Assembly: GCA_050747825.1 (NCBI GenBank)
Contig: JBOGJG010000160.1
Span: 1 to 35,966 of the forward strand
DNA from: JBOGJG01 sp050747825
GTDB taxonomy: Bacteria; Acidobacteriota; UBA6911; RPQK01; JBOGJG01
Length of the DNA: 35,966 nucleotides
Reading direction: 5' to 3'
In this document: piece by piece, positions 24,286 through 32,300 of the stretch
Numbering within the stretch: position 1 is the first letter of the stretch
Layout of the letters: the number at the start of each line of letters is the position of its first letter
The notes under the pieces: generated by a model
The model's input: only the letters and a program-made list of their open reading frames with translations
Databases searched by the model: none
What the model was told of the DNA's origin: nothing
Made by a program: the position numbers and the translations under genes

Positions 24286-25626
24286 ATGAAGGGACAAACG
24301 TCCATCTGCAGATGGTTGGCTTTTGGCTTTGCCTGCCTGCTCCTTTCCATTTTCTTTCTGGCTTTTGCAAGGGCCCGACAAAATGGCCGAAATATTCTGA
24401 TCGAAGCGACCACATCAGTTAAGGATAACCCCGCCGCATGCGCGACCTCTGGCTGCCACTCTTCTTTTGCGGTGAACTCACTCGGTTCAGTCGGCTTTAC
24501 GGGCTTGCCCGAAGACGGATTTGAACCCGGACAGACTTATGATTTAGGAATCGAGATCAACAACGATGCGCAAGTTTACGGATTCCAGCTTGTAACGATT
24601 TACGCGGACAGCAAGAATCAGGCAGGAGAGCTGACCGCGGTCACCAACGGAGTGGCCAGGGTGTTTTTCCAGGGGGTGGATCACCTGACCCACTCCCCCT
24701 CACCGTTGCAGAACCCAACCATCAGTTTCCAGTGGGCGGCACCTGCCGATCCAGAAGGTCCTGTCATCTTTCGAGTGGCTTCCAATTCAGCCAATAACGA
24801 CAGTCGTTCTACAGGCGACCGGATCAACTGGGCCGAAGTCACGATCGAGCCCGCCCAGGACGAAGAGCCGCCACCCGAGCAAATCACGTTTTTTCTGGCC
24901 CAGATAGCTGACGCGCTCGTCGAAGCCAGTGCACTCGCCTTTTCGACCGAATTCGACTTCAACAATACAGGACCCGATACTCCCCTCAAGATCGAGTTCT
25001 TCGACTCCGGCGGAAATCCTCTGGAGCTGACTCTGGGGGACCTCGGCACAGCTTCGGTCTTTGATCTGGAACTGGCCAGGGGCGAGACTCTGTCGCTGGA
25101 AACACCGGCAACCGAAGAGGGAGTTCGCTTCGGCTACGCCAGGATCACGACAGCCGCCGGTGTTGGGACGACGGCCGTTTTCAGGCGATTTCATTTGACT
25201 CCAAGCGGCCGAATTCTGCTGACGGAAGCGGGCGTTCCGGCCAGCACATCCGGGACTGACTTTAGCCTGCTGCTGGACTCCCTGGGGGCCAAAGATACCG
25301 GCGTAGCCCTGGTCAATTCGGGGGATTCGACGGCCGGCATCATCGTCAGGCTCTACGACCAGGACTTTCAGCTTCTGGGCACCTCCACCATTCAACTGCA
25401 GCCCGGAGAGCACTTGGCCAGCTTCGTCTGGGAGATCTTCAGGGACGCCGGGCTGAATGAAGTCGCCGCCCAGGCCCAGGAAATGAAGGGCGCCGCGACT
25501 TTCCAGAGCGACCAGCCGCTGGATGGCGTGACGCTCAGGCAAAACGATGCGGGGCTGGGATTTCCGGCCGAGGTTCCAACGTTGACGACATTCCCGCTAA
25601 CCCCCGGAAGGGCGGATCAGGAGTAG
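24286..25626 (+). CDS. Haem-motif-like/Reeler-like exported protein
   Basis: A 446-residue exported protein with a signal segment (about 11-29). C52-A-T-S-G-C57-H58 is a CX4CH variant of the haem c motif, at the place where the neighbour has CXXCH. A Reeler-like domain follows (about 65-190: LPEDGFEPGQTYDLGIEI and PVIFRVASNSANNDSRSTGD). The remainder (about 200-446) is beta-rich, with repeated Ig-like units (FDFNNTGPDTPLKIEFFDSGG and ALVNSGDSTAGIIVRLYDQD) of a type common in secreted proteins. ATG 24286 has GAGGTG just upstream and lies 2 bp after the previous stop, so the two are co-translated. Whether CX4CH binds haem is uncertain. Confidence 0.72.
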   Translation: MKGQTSICRWLAFGFACLLLSIFFLAFARARQNGRNILIEATTSVKDNPAACATSGCHSSFAVNSLGSVGFTGLPEDGFEPGQTYDLGIEINNDAQVYGFQLVTIYADSKNQAGELTAVTNGVARVFFQGVDHLTHSPSPLQNPTISFQWAAPADPEGPVIFRVASNSANNDSRSTGDRINWAEVTIEPAQDEEPPPEQITFFLAQIADALVEASALAFSTEFDFNNTGPDTPLKIEFFDSGGNPLELTLGDLGTASVFDLELARGETLSLETPATEEGVRFGYARITTAAGVGTTAVFRRFHLTPSGRILLTEAGVPASTSGTDFSLLLDSLGAKDTGVALVNSGDSTAGIIVRLYDQDFQLLGTSTIQLQPGEHLASFVWEIFRDAGLNEVAAQAQEMKGAATFQSDQPLDGVTLRQNDAGLGFPAEVPTLTTFPLTPGRADQE

Positions 25627-25661
25627 AGCACGTGGCGCCGGCGTCAGGGCCCCTATTCGAT

Positions 25662-26720
25662 TCAACGCTCGACGGACAAACGGTTGCGGCGCCTGTGCTT
25701 TTCGAAGCCCAGCTGAATGAGTTCATCCAGCAACTGCGGATAAGGCAGGCCTGAGGCTTCCCAGAGTTTGGGATACATGCTGATGGCCGTAAAGCCGGGA
25801 ATGGTGTTGGGCTCATTCAGCCAGATCTGATCCGTTTTTCTATCCATCAGAAAATCGATACGCGCCATGCCTTCCAATTGAAGAGCCGTATATGCTTTCA
25901 GGGCCAGGTTCTGCACCTCCCTCATCTGACTGTCCGAAAGCGGCGCCGGAATCAGAAGTTCGCTGGCCGCATCCTCGTATTTGGCCTCATACGAGTAAAA
26001 CTCTCGCGAGGGCCGGATCTCACCCGCCAGGGAAACCCGCGGCTCCAGATTTCCTAAAACCGAAATTTCGATTTCGCGGGCCTCAATCCCCTGTTCAATG
26101 AGGATCACATCATCATAGCGGAAGGCGACCTGGACATGTTCCTGCAAACCGTGGCGATCCTTGCTCTTGTTGACCCCCACTGAAGAGCCCATATTCACAG
26201 GCTTCACGAACATGGGGAAGGAAAGCCGGTACTCGGCCCGCTCCAGACACTCTTGCTGCCCTTTCTTCCAGGTGAGCCAATCGAAGGAGACGTAGGGAAG
26301 AATGGGCAGACCGGCGTCGATGAGAATCGTCTTGCAGCACAGCTTGTTCATTCCGACGGCGGAGGCGTAAACCCCGGCTCCGACATAGGGAAGGTTCAAT
26401 GCTTCGAATACGCCCTGCACAATTCCGTCTTCGCCATAAGGCCCGTGCAGGACCGGGAATACAATATCGACGGCGGGATCGATCCGGCTCAGCAGGCAAA
26501 GCCAATTGGAATCGAACGGAAATTGGAGGGCATCGGCTGGAATCTCCTTCAGCTTCTTCTTGAGTTCCTCGGAGGGGTAGGAAGTCCCGTCCTTCTGGAT
26601 GCCCACGACCGAAATCCGATAGCGGCTCCGGTTAAGGTGCCTGAGAACGGATGCTGCGGAGCGAAGGGAGACATCGTGCTCGGCCGATTTTCCTCCGCAT
26701 AGAACCAAGAGATCAATCAC
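25662..26720 (-). CDS. ddl: D-alanine-D-alanine ligase
   Basis: A 352-residue ATP-grasp enzyme that makes the D-Ala-D-Ala dipeptide for peptidoglycan. It begins VLCGGKSAEHDVSLRSA, has HGPYGEDG, the lid and triphosphate region VNMGSSVGVNKS, and SYEAKYED, which places Tyr/Lys where D-Ala ligases (not D-lactate ligases) have them. The metal-binding end is MARIDFLMDR and WLNEPNTIPGFT. The start is GTG, overlapping the arginase stop as GTGA. The pairing with arginase is unusual and no other cell-wall gene is in the unit. Confidence 0.94.
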   Translation of the reverse strand: MIDLLVLCGGKSAEHDVSLRSAASVLRHLNRSRYRISVVGIQKDGTSYPSEELKKKLKEIPADALQFPFDSNWLCLLSRIDPAVDIVFPVLHGPYGEDGIVQGVFEALNLPYVGAGVYASAVGMNKLCCKTILIDAGLPILPYVSFDWLTWKKGQQECLERAEYRLSFPMFVKPVNMGSSVGVNKSKDRHGLQEHVQVAFRYDDVILIEQGIEAREIEISVLGNLEPRVSLAGEIRPSREFYSYEAKYEDAASELLIPAPLSDSQMREVQNLALKAYTALQLEGMARIDFLMDRKTDQIWLNEPNTIPGFTAISMYPKLWEASGLPYPQLLDELIQLGFEKHRRRNRLSVER

Positions 26721-27652
26721 AGGATCTTCTTCCCCAAGGCGGAAGAAATCAATTCCACGCCCAGTTGTCCGGTCGAATTGCCGGTGTCCAGCACCGGATT
26801 GACCTCCACAAAATCAAGTGCCCGAAGCTTTGCGCTGTCAAAAATCATTTCCATGGCCAGGTGGCTTTCGCGGTAGGTGATTCCTCCATGAACCGGGGTG
26901 CCTACGCCGGGGGCGGACTGCGGGTCCACCACATCGACGTCCACGCTGCAGTGAAAGCCGGCGGTGCCGTCACTGGCCCGCTCCAACGCCTCCTCCAGGA
27001 CCGATTTCATTCCCCGCATGTCCAGCTCCTTCATCGTAACCACCCGCAAGCCGGAGTCCTGGATGGTCTGCCGCTCCAAACGATCGATACTGCGGGCGCC
27101 AATGACAATCGTATTCCGAACTTCCACTTTCGGGGAAAAACCTTCGACCTCGGTCAGCTCCGACGGCCCCATACCCAGGAGTAATGACAGAGGCATTCCA
27201 TGCACGTTGCCTGAGGGACTGGTCTCAGGCGTATTCATGTCCGCGTGGGCGTCGATCCAGATCAGCCCGATCTTCTGGCCACTGGCGCGATAGAAAGAGG
27301 AAGTCCCGGAGACGCTGCCTACCGCGATGGAATGGTCACCACCGAGAACGAGGGGAAACTTCTCGTTTTTCAGCGTCTGAAAGACCGATTGGGCAAGCAC
27401 TCGGCAGACAATGGAGATCTGCTCAAGGTACATCTGTTTTTCCTCGCCGTAGTGCAGCTCTTCAGGGATCTTAACTTCAATATTGCCGGCGTCCTCAACA
27501 ACGATGCCCAGTCTGGAGAGCTTCTGATGCAGGCCTCCAATGCGCATGGCCGAGGGACCCATATCCACCCCGCGCCTGCCGGCGCCGAGGTCCATGGGCA
27601 CGCCAATAATTCGCACAGGCCTCTTTGTCTGCTCCGGAACGGTTTGCGCCAT
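26717..27652 (-). CDS. rocF: Arginase-family hydrolase
   Basis: A 311-residue binuclear-manganese enzyme, most likely arginase (arginine to ornithine and urea). The ligands are visible: GGDHS (His107), DAHADMN (134-140) and SVDVDVVDP (Asp238, Asp240). The substrate-side SGNVHGMPL is the arginase form (N and H for the alpha-amino group), as opposed to agmatinase or formiminoglutamase. The C-terminus is Glu-Val-Asn-Pro (EVNPVLD). It precedes ddl with GTGA overlap, and a GNAT gene lies 19 bp upstream of its start. No urease or ornithine-degradation gene is present. Confidence 0.92.
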   Translation of the reverse strand: MAQTVPEQTKRPVRIIGVPMDLGAGRRGVDMGPSAMRIGGLHQKLSRLGIVVEDAGNIEVKIPEELHYGEEKQMYLEQISIVCRVLAQSVFQTLKNEKFPLVLGGDHSIAVGSVSGTSSFYRASGQKIGLIWIDAHADMNTPETSPSGNVHGMPLSLLLGMGPSELTEVEGFSPKVEVRNTIVIGARSIDRLERQTIQDSGLRVVTMKELDMRGMKSVLEEALERASDGTAGFHCSVDVDVVDPQSAPGVGTPVHGGITYRESHLAMEMIFDSAKLRALDFVEVNPVLDTGNSTGQLGVELISSALGKKIL

Positions 27653-27671
27653 TAGGATCAGATTAGTTCAC

Positions 27672-28142
27672 TCAGCTCCGGGCGGGCAAGACCTCCTCGA
27701 ACATCCTGTAGCCGGTCTCGCTCATGCCCAGGCGGCTGTAGACCCGCTGGGCGATATGGTTGTCACGCTCGACATAGAGACGAAAGCCGCGGACATGACC
27801 GTCCTCCCCGGCTCGGCTCTTGACGAATTCGTAAAGGCCGGAATAAACGCCGCGTCTTCGATAATCGGGCCTGACGTAAACGCTCTGTACCCACCAGAAG
27901 AGGCCGTTTCGCCAGTCACTCCATTCATAGGTGATCATCATGCAGCCGACAAGAGCTCCGCCGGCTTCGGCCACCACATAGAAGCCGAATTGGGGACGCC
28001 TGAAGAAATTCCTGACACCCTGAGAAACGACTTCCGTCACCAGTTCCCTGTTTTCAGTCTCCCTGGCTATGGCGCGGTTGAACTCGACCAGAGTGCCGGC
28101 ATCCCGCTCCTCACCCAGGCGAACTTGGATTTGACCGTTCAT
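27672..28142 (-). CDS. GNAT-family N-acetyltransferase
   Basis: A 156-residue acetyltransferase with the acetyl-CoA pyrophosphate-binding pattern RPDYRRRGVYSGL (R-x-x-G-x-x-S), the preceding strand VQSVYVRP, and the family end DNHIAQRVYSRLGM. The start has AGAGGA six bases away. It is the first gene of a unit with arginase and ddl. The acceptor substrate cannot be told from the sequence; an amino-acid or amine substrate would fit the neighbour, but this is inference. Confidence 0.88.
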   Translation of the reverse strand: MNGQIQVRLGEERDAGTLVEFNRAIARETENRELVTEVVSQGVRNFFRRPQFGFYVVAEAGGALVGCMMITYEWSDWRNGLFWWVQSVYVRPDYRRRGVYSGLYEFVKSRAGEDGHVRGFRLYVERDNHIAQRVYSRLGMSETGYRMFEEVLPARS

Positions 28143-28256
28143 AGCTTGTCCTCTTCCGAGATTACTGGATCATACTGGATCATATCAGCACAGATTCTCA
28201 TTGAAAATGATGCCACACAGAGCTATCCTCCATCTAAAGCCACAGGAGAAGTACCA

Positions 28257-28430
28257 GTGGTCGGCGAGACTGTAACTCATTATAAGATCCTCGAGAGGCT
28301 GGGTGGCGGCGGCATGGGGGATTACCTACTTCCCCACGTCACTGAATCTTTACATTCCATCCAGATTTTCTCCATCCAGATTTTCCAGATTTTCTCCAGA
28401 TTTTCTCTGTCAGATTTTCTCTCCTCTTGA
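28257..28430 (+). pseudogene. Remnant of a Ser/Thr protein kinase N-terminus
   Basis: GTG 28257, nine bases after AGGAG, starts VVGETVTHYKILERLGGGGMG, the N-terminal glycine-loop segment of PknB-like kinases (HYxILExLGxGGMG). After GGGGMG the expected VVYxAxD is missing and the frame runs into unrelated, repetitive sequence, ending after 57 codons. No catalytic lysine, HRD or DFG segment follows. It is a truncated kinase start, probably left by a deletion or by capture with its promoter. Confidence 0.75.
28361..28420. repeat. CAGATTTTC short tandem repeat cluster
   Basis: Five copies of CAGATTTTC (28362-28370, 28377-28385, 28386-28394 and on to 28420) with irregular 0-6 base spacers. They lie directly between the kinase remnant and the promoter-like TTGACA. 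Confidence 0.85.
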
Positions 28431-28455
28431 CACATCCATACTCTTGAACTAATCT
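28427..28455 (+). promoter_or_regulatory. Candidate sigma-70 promoter of the TonB receptor gene
   Basis: A perfect -35 box TTGACA at 28427-28432 is followed by 17 bases and TAATCT (28450-28455), a poor -10 match. It lies about 57 bp before ATG 28512. Confidence 0.3.
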
Positions 28456-28511
28456 CACTTCACATCCCAAGGTAATGAACAGGCGCCGGGCAGAAACATT
28501 TAGGAGGAAAA

Positions 28512-31500
28512 ATGTCCATCTTCATTCGATGGCTCACAGCCATCACCTTTCTTATGGTTTGTTCACTGCAGCTTTATGCTCAGAGTTCGCGAGGTACCAT
28601 CACGGGGATCGTCAGAGATGCCACGGGCGCCGTTGTCCCCGGCGTCGAGGTGACGATCACCAACCAGGACAGCGGCGTGGACTCCACGGCGATTACCTCC
28701 GACTCCGGAGTCTATCGGGCTCCCTATCTTCCCCCGGGGAGATACCAGGTAGCCGCCAGTCTCCCAGGCTTTAAGACTTCCGTAGCCGAGAACGTGCAGG
28801 TCCTGGTGGCCCAAACCGTAACTGTCGATTTGACGCTGGAGATCGGTGAGGTTGCCCAGCAAATTACGGTCTCAGCGGAAACGCCGCTATTGGAGAAATC
28901 CACTCCCGAGATCGGCATTAATACCACGGCAAAGGAGGTCCACACCTGGCCGATCCTCACCGGCGACGGCACGCGTCAGCTTCAATCCTTCATCTTCAGA
29001 GCCCTGCCCGGCACGCAGGGGAGCACCTTCGCCGGGGCGATCAATGGCGGCCAGTCCTACAGCCATGAAATCCTGATCGAGGGGATCAGCATCGGCCGCA
29101 TGGACTTAAACGGCGGCAGCAATAACGAATTTACCGCCACCATGGACGCCGTGGGCGAGTTCAAGCTGCAGACCGGAGCGCTCTCTTCGCAGTACGGAGC
29201 CACACAGACAGCCCTCGTGAACTTCGGTATGAAGTCGGGGACGAATGATTATCATGGGACGGCTTTCTGGTTCCACCGAAACAAAGTCCTAAACGCCAAT
29301 AGCTGGGACAATAACCGCTTTGGGCGCGAGAAGAGCCCGTTTCTGGACAATAATTACGGCGCCACCTTCGGCGGCCCTATCATCAAGGATCGCACCCACT
29401 TCTTCGTCTCCTATGAGGGAGAACGCTTCACCGACCAGACGGTCAGCGGAACGGAAGACTTGCCGGTGCGCCCCTTTAAGGAAGGAGATTTTTCGGCCCT
29501 TCTCGACCCCGCCTTTACCGGCGCTGGCCGCTCCGGAAGCGTGGTGGGAACGGATGCTCTGGGCCGGCCCGTCATTTTCGGCCAGCTCTACGACCCCGCA
29601 AGCTCCCGCCAGTTGGCTGACGGCACCTGGGTGCGCGATCCCTTTCCAAACAATGTTATTCCAGCCAACAGGTTCAGCCGCGTGACACAGGCGGTGCTCG
29701 AACATGACATCCGGGACCCGCAGCTGTTCCAGCTCCGGCGCAACGAGCCGCGAACCGGAACCTGCTGTCCCAGGCTCGAGATCGATAATTTCAGCCTGAA
29801 ACTAGACCACGTAATCAACGAGCGTCACAATATTTCAGGCACTTACATTTCAAACGCGCGCGGGCGCGACCGCTTTGGTGGTAGCACCCCCCGGTTGACT
29901 CCCGACCAGTTTCCAGGGCCAGCCGCCCTGGGGACCAAAAGGCAGGATACCCCCGGATGGATCATCCGCCTCTCGGAAGACTGGACGATCAGTCCCACTC
30001 TCCTGAATCACGTTGCGGTCGGGTACAATCGCTTCGTCAACGATAACGCCTCTTATGTGATCTCCACGCGAAGCGGCATCGACTGGCGCGAGGAATTGGG
30101 GATGAGCCAGAACGTGGGCGGAAATACCTTTCCCGAGATCCGCTTTGACGGCTTCAACTCGACTCTGGATGGCAGCTACGCCAACTACGGCGACGACGCC
30201 ACCAGCTTCGCGCCAAACGGAAGTTGGATCGTTGCGGATGATTTGAGCTGGATTCGCGGCAATCACAACTTGCGATTTGGGGGTGAGTTTCGGGCCTACT
30301 ATGACAACGGCCGAAGCATCATCACTCCCGGCGCCTACACCTTTCACAACGAAAACACCGGTCTGCCGGGTTTTGTGAATCAGACCGGGTTTGCCTATGC
30401 CAGCTTCATGCTGGGAGAGGCCTTCAGAACCAGCCTCGGCCTGCCCCAGCTCACCAGAGGAATCCGCTCCCGGCTGGCCGCTTTTTATGTCCAGGATAAC
30501 TGGAAAATGACGCCCAACTTCACCTTGAGCTTGGGGCTGCGCTGGGATATTCCAACGCCTCTCTACGAGGGGACGGGACGCATGTCCAGCCTGGATCCCG
30601 ACCTGCCCAATCCGGGCGCAGACGGATTTCCGGGCGCTCTTGCCTTCAGGGACAGCTTCGCCGAGATCTATTACGGACAGCTTGCGCCGCGCGTGGGCTT
30701 TGCCTGGGCTCCCAGGAACGACTTTGTCCTGAGGGCGGGCTACGGCATCAACTACAGCCCTCCCATCCGAGACGGCTTTGCCTGGCCCTACACAGCCGGC
30801 TTTGACGGCTCCAATCCGATCATCTCCCGCTCAGGCCGGTTTCGGGAAGATCCGGTCTACAACTGGGATACCGAGTACCCTGCTTTTGAGGGAACGCTGC
30901 CCAACACCGATCCGGCACAGCGCAACGGCGATTCCATCGGCTATTACCTGCCCGAAACCAACAAGTTCCCATACGTGCAAAACTGGAACGTCGGCGTCCA
31001 GTTCGACGTCGGATGGGATACGAAGATTGAAGCCAATTACATCGGGAATAAAGGCTCCCGGTTGAACGAAAGCATCTATTTGGGGGCGCTCAACCAGGTA
31101 CAGCCGAAGCATCTTGCCCTGGGCGACACCTTGATCGAGGATATCGACGTTCATCCGGAAATTGCCAGGCCCTATCCCAGTTTCGACGGGACGGTGGCCC
31201 GGGCTCTTCGGCCCTTCCCGCAATTTGAGACGCTCAGCACGCATCGCCACAACGGCGGCTGGTCCAACTACAATTCTTTGCAAGTGACCGCCACTAAACG
31301 ATCTTCCTACGGCCTGAGCTTCTTGAGCTCGTATACATTTTCCAAGACGTTGGCCACGGGCGACACAGCCGGTCCCGGAGCCTCTACCAACTACGGGCAG
31401 GATTTTTACAACCGCAAGGCCGACTATGGAGTTACTTCCTTTCACGTGCCGCATGATCTAAAAATCACCTGGATCTGGAATCTCCCCTTCGGACCTCAGG

Positions 31501-32039
31501 CACGCTGGTTAAATGACGGCGTTATCGGCAACATTCTGGGAGGATGGACGGTCAGCGCCATTCAGCGCTATCGGTCCGGGCCGCCTTTGCGGGTGACTGC
31601 CGGCGGTTTCGCTGGGGACGCCCTCTTTAATCGGGGCATCCGTCCCGACGTGCTGCTGGCCGACCCAGATCAGCAGGTGGTCGGCAGTCCTGATACGGTG
31701 GACGTGGACAACGGCACTCCCTACCTGAATCCGGAGGCCTTCGCGGCCGTTCCCAAAACAGCCAACAATGTCCCACTCCGGCTGGGCAACGGTCCCCGCT
31801 GGCTGCCGGGCGTGAGAGGCTTCGCCATCTTCACGGAGGACCTGTCGCTTATCAAGCGAACGGATCTGGGTTTTCGCGAAGGCGCCAGTGTGGAATTCCG
31901 GTTTGACGTGATCAACGTCTTCAACCGCGTCCGCCTCGGGGGTCCAGTCGGTGACGTGAATAATTCCGACTTCGGCAGGATCTTCGGCAAGGGCGGTGGA
32001 CCGAGAAACGTCCAGGCCGGTCTTCGGATCAACTTCTAA
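28512..32039 (+). CDS. Oar-like TonB-dependent receptor with carboxypeptidase-regulatory domain
   Basis: A 1175-residue outer-membrane protein. A signal peptide (about 1-23, ending LYAQ) is followed by a carboxypeptidase regulatory-like beta domain (about 27-110: GTITGIVRDATGAVVPGVEV). A plug domain follows (about 115-240), then a large barrel in the style of the Oar/TBDR expansion of Acidobacteriota, ending LRINF with a terminal aromatic residue. Motifs such as NYGATFGGPIIKDRTHFFVSYEG and FTLSLGLRWDIPTPLYE are typical. No clear TonB box is seen. The start has AGGAGG with ideal spacing. Such receptors take up large ligands (glycans, peptides or siderophores), but the ligand is unknown. A mobile element lies three bases past the stop. 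Confidence 0.92.
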   Translation: MSIFIRWLTAITFLMVCSLQLYAQSSRGTITGIVRDATGAVVPGVEVTITNQDSGVDSTAITSDSGVYRAPYLPPGRYQVAASLPGFKTSVAENVQVLVAQTVTVDLTLEIGEVAQQITVSAETPLLEKSTPEIGINTTAKEVHTWPILTGDGTRQLQSFIFRALPGTQGSTFAGAINGGQSYSHEILIEGISIGRMDLNGGSNNEFTATMDAVGEFKLQTGALSSQYGATQTALVNFGMKSGTNDYHGTAFWFHRNKVLNANSWDNNRFGREKSPFLDNNYGATFGGPIIKDRTHFFVSYEGERFTDQTVSGTEDLPVRPFKEGDFSALLDPAFTGAGRSGSVVGTDALGRPVIFGQLYDPASSRQLADGTWVRDPFPNNVIPANRFSRVTQAVLEHDIRDPQLFQLRRNEPRTGTCCPRLEIDNFSLKLDHVINERHNISGTYISNARGRDRFGGSTPRLTPDQFPGPAALGTKRQDTPGWIIRLSEDWTISPTLLNHVAVGYNRFVNDNASYVISTRSGIDWREELGMSQNVGGNTFPEIRFDGFNSTLDGSYANYGDDATSFAPNGSWIVADDLSWIRGNHNLRFGGEFRAYYDNGRSIITPGAYTFHNENTGLPGFVNQTGFAYASFMLGEAFRTSLGLPQLTRGIRSRLAAFYVQDNWKMTPNFTLSLGLRWDIPTPLYEGTGRMSSLDPDLPNPGADGFPGALAFRDSFAEIYYGQLAPRVGFAWAPRNDFVLRAGYGINYSPPIRDGFAWPYTAGFDGSNPIISRSGRFREDPVYNWDTEYPAFEGTLPNTDPAQRNGDSIGYYLPETNKFPYVQNWNVGVQFDVGWDTKIEANYIGNKGSRLNESIYLGALNQVQPKHLALGDTLIEDIDVHPEIARPYPSFDGTVARALRPFPQFETLSTHRHNGGWSNYNSLQVTATKRSSYGLSFLSSYTFSKTLATGDTAGPGASTNYGQDFYNRKADYGVTSFHVPHDLKITWIWNLPFGPQARWLNDGVIGNILGGWTVSAIQRYRSGPPLRVTAGGFAGDALFNRGIRPDVLLADPDQQVVGSPDTVDVDNGTPYLNPEAFAAVPKTANNVPLRLGNGPRWLPGVRGFAIFTEDLSLIKRTDLGFREGASVEFRFDVINVFNRVRLGGPVGDVNNSDFGRIFGKGGGPRNVQAGLRINF

Positions 32040-32042
32040 ATG

Positions 32043-32254
32043 GGTGACACGCACGGATTTCGAAGTCAGAGCCGCGCCGGCTAAGCATTTCACTGAGCGC
32101 CTGGCACCAATTTCTTCGCACGGGAAGAATTTACACAGAAGGAAGCGGACTGCCTTCGTAGAGTAGAGGCACTTCCCCGTTTCCAATTGGTGCCAGGCTC
32201 GGGCGGGAATGCAGTAGTCATGAGGGTTTTACCTTGAATTCCGTGCGTGTCACC
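32043..32254. mobile_element. 212-bp non-autonomous RAYT-type element
   Basis: The ends are GGTGACACGCACGGA (32043) and its complement (to 32254). Nested inside are CTGGCACCAATT (32101) and its complement ending at 32196. In both arms the outer and inner motifs start 58 bp apart, as in the RAYT unit at 12533. No coding frame of note is present. It sits between the convergent receptor and kinase genes, directly after the receptor stop. It was most likely moved by the RAYT of this family. Confidence 0.8.
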
Positions 32255-32300
32255 GCATATCCCGATCCGGGACCCGTAGCTGACATGGAGATACTGCGGC

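Larger units (their letters stand above)
28143..28511. other. Gene-poor leader of the TonB receptor with short repeats
   Basis: It contains a tandem ACTGGATCAT pair (about 28165-28186), the kinase remnant, and five copies of CAGATTTTC (28362-28420). No complete gene is seen. A candidate promoter is listed separately. Confidence 0.7.

Noticed and set aside
27540..28256. Long plus-strand frame leading into the kinase remnant
   Set aside because: Most of it is antisense to the arginase and GNAT genes; only the final 58 codons resemble a protein, and they have their own GTG start.
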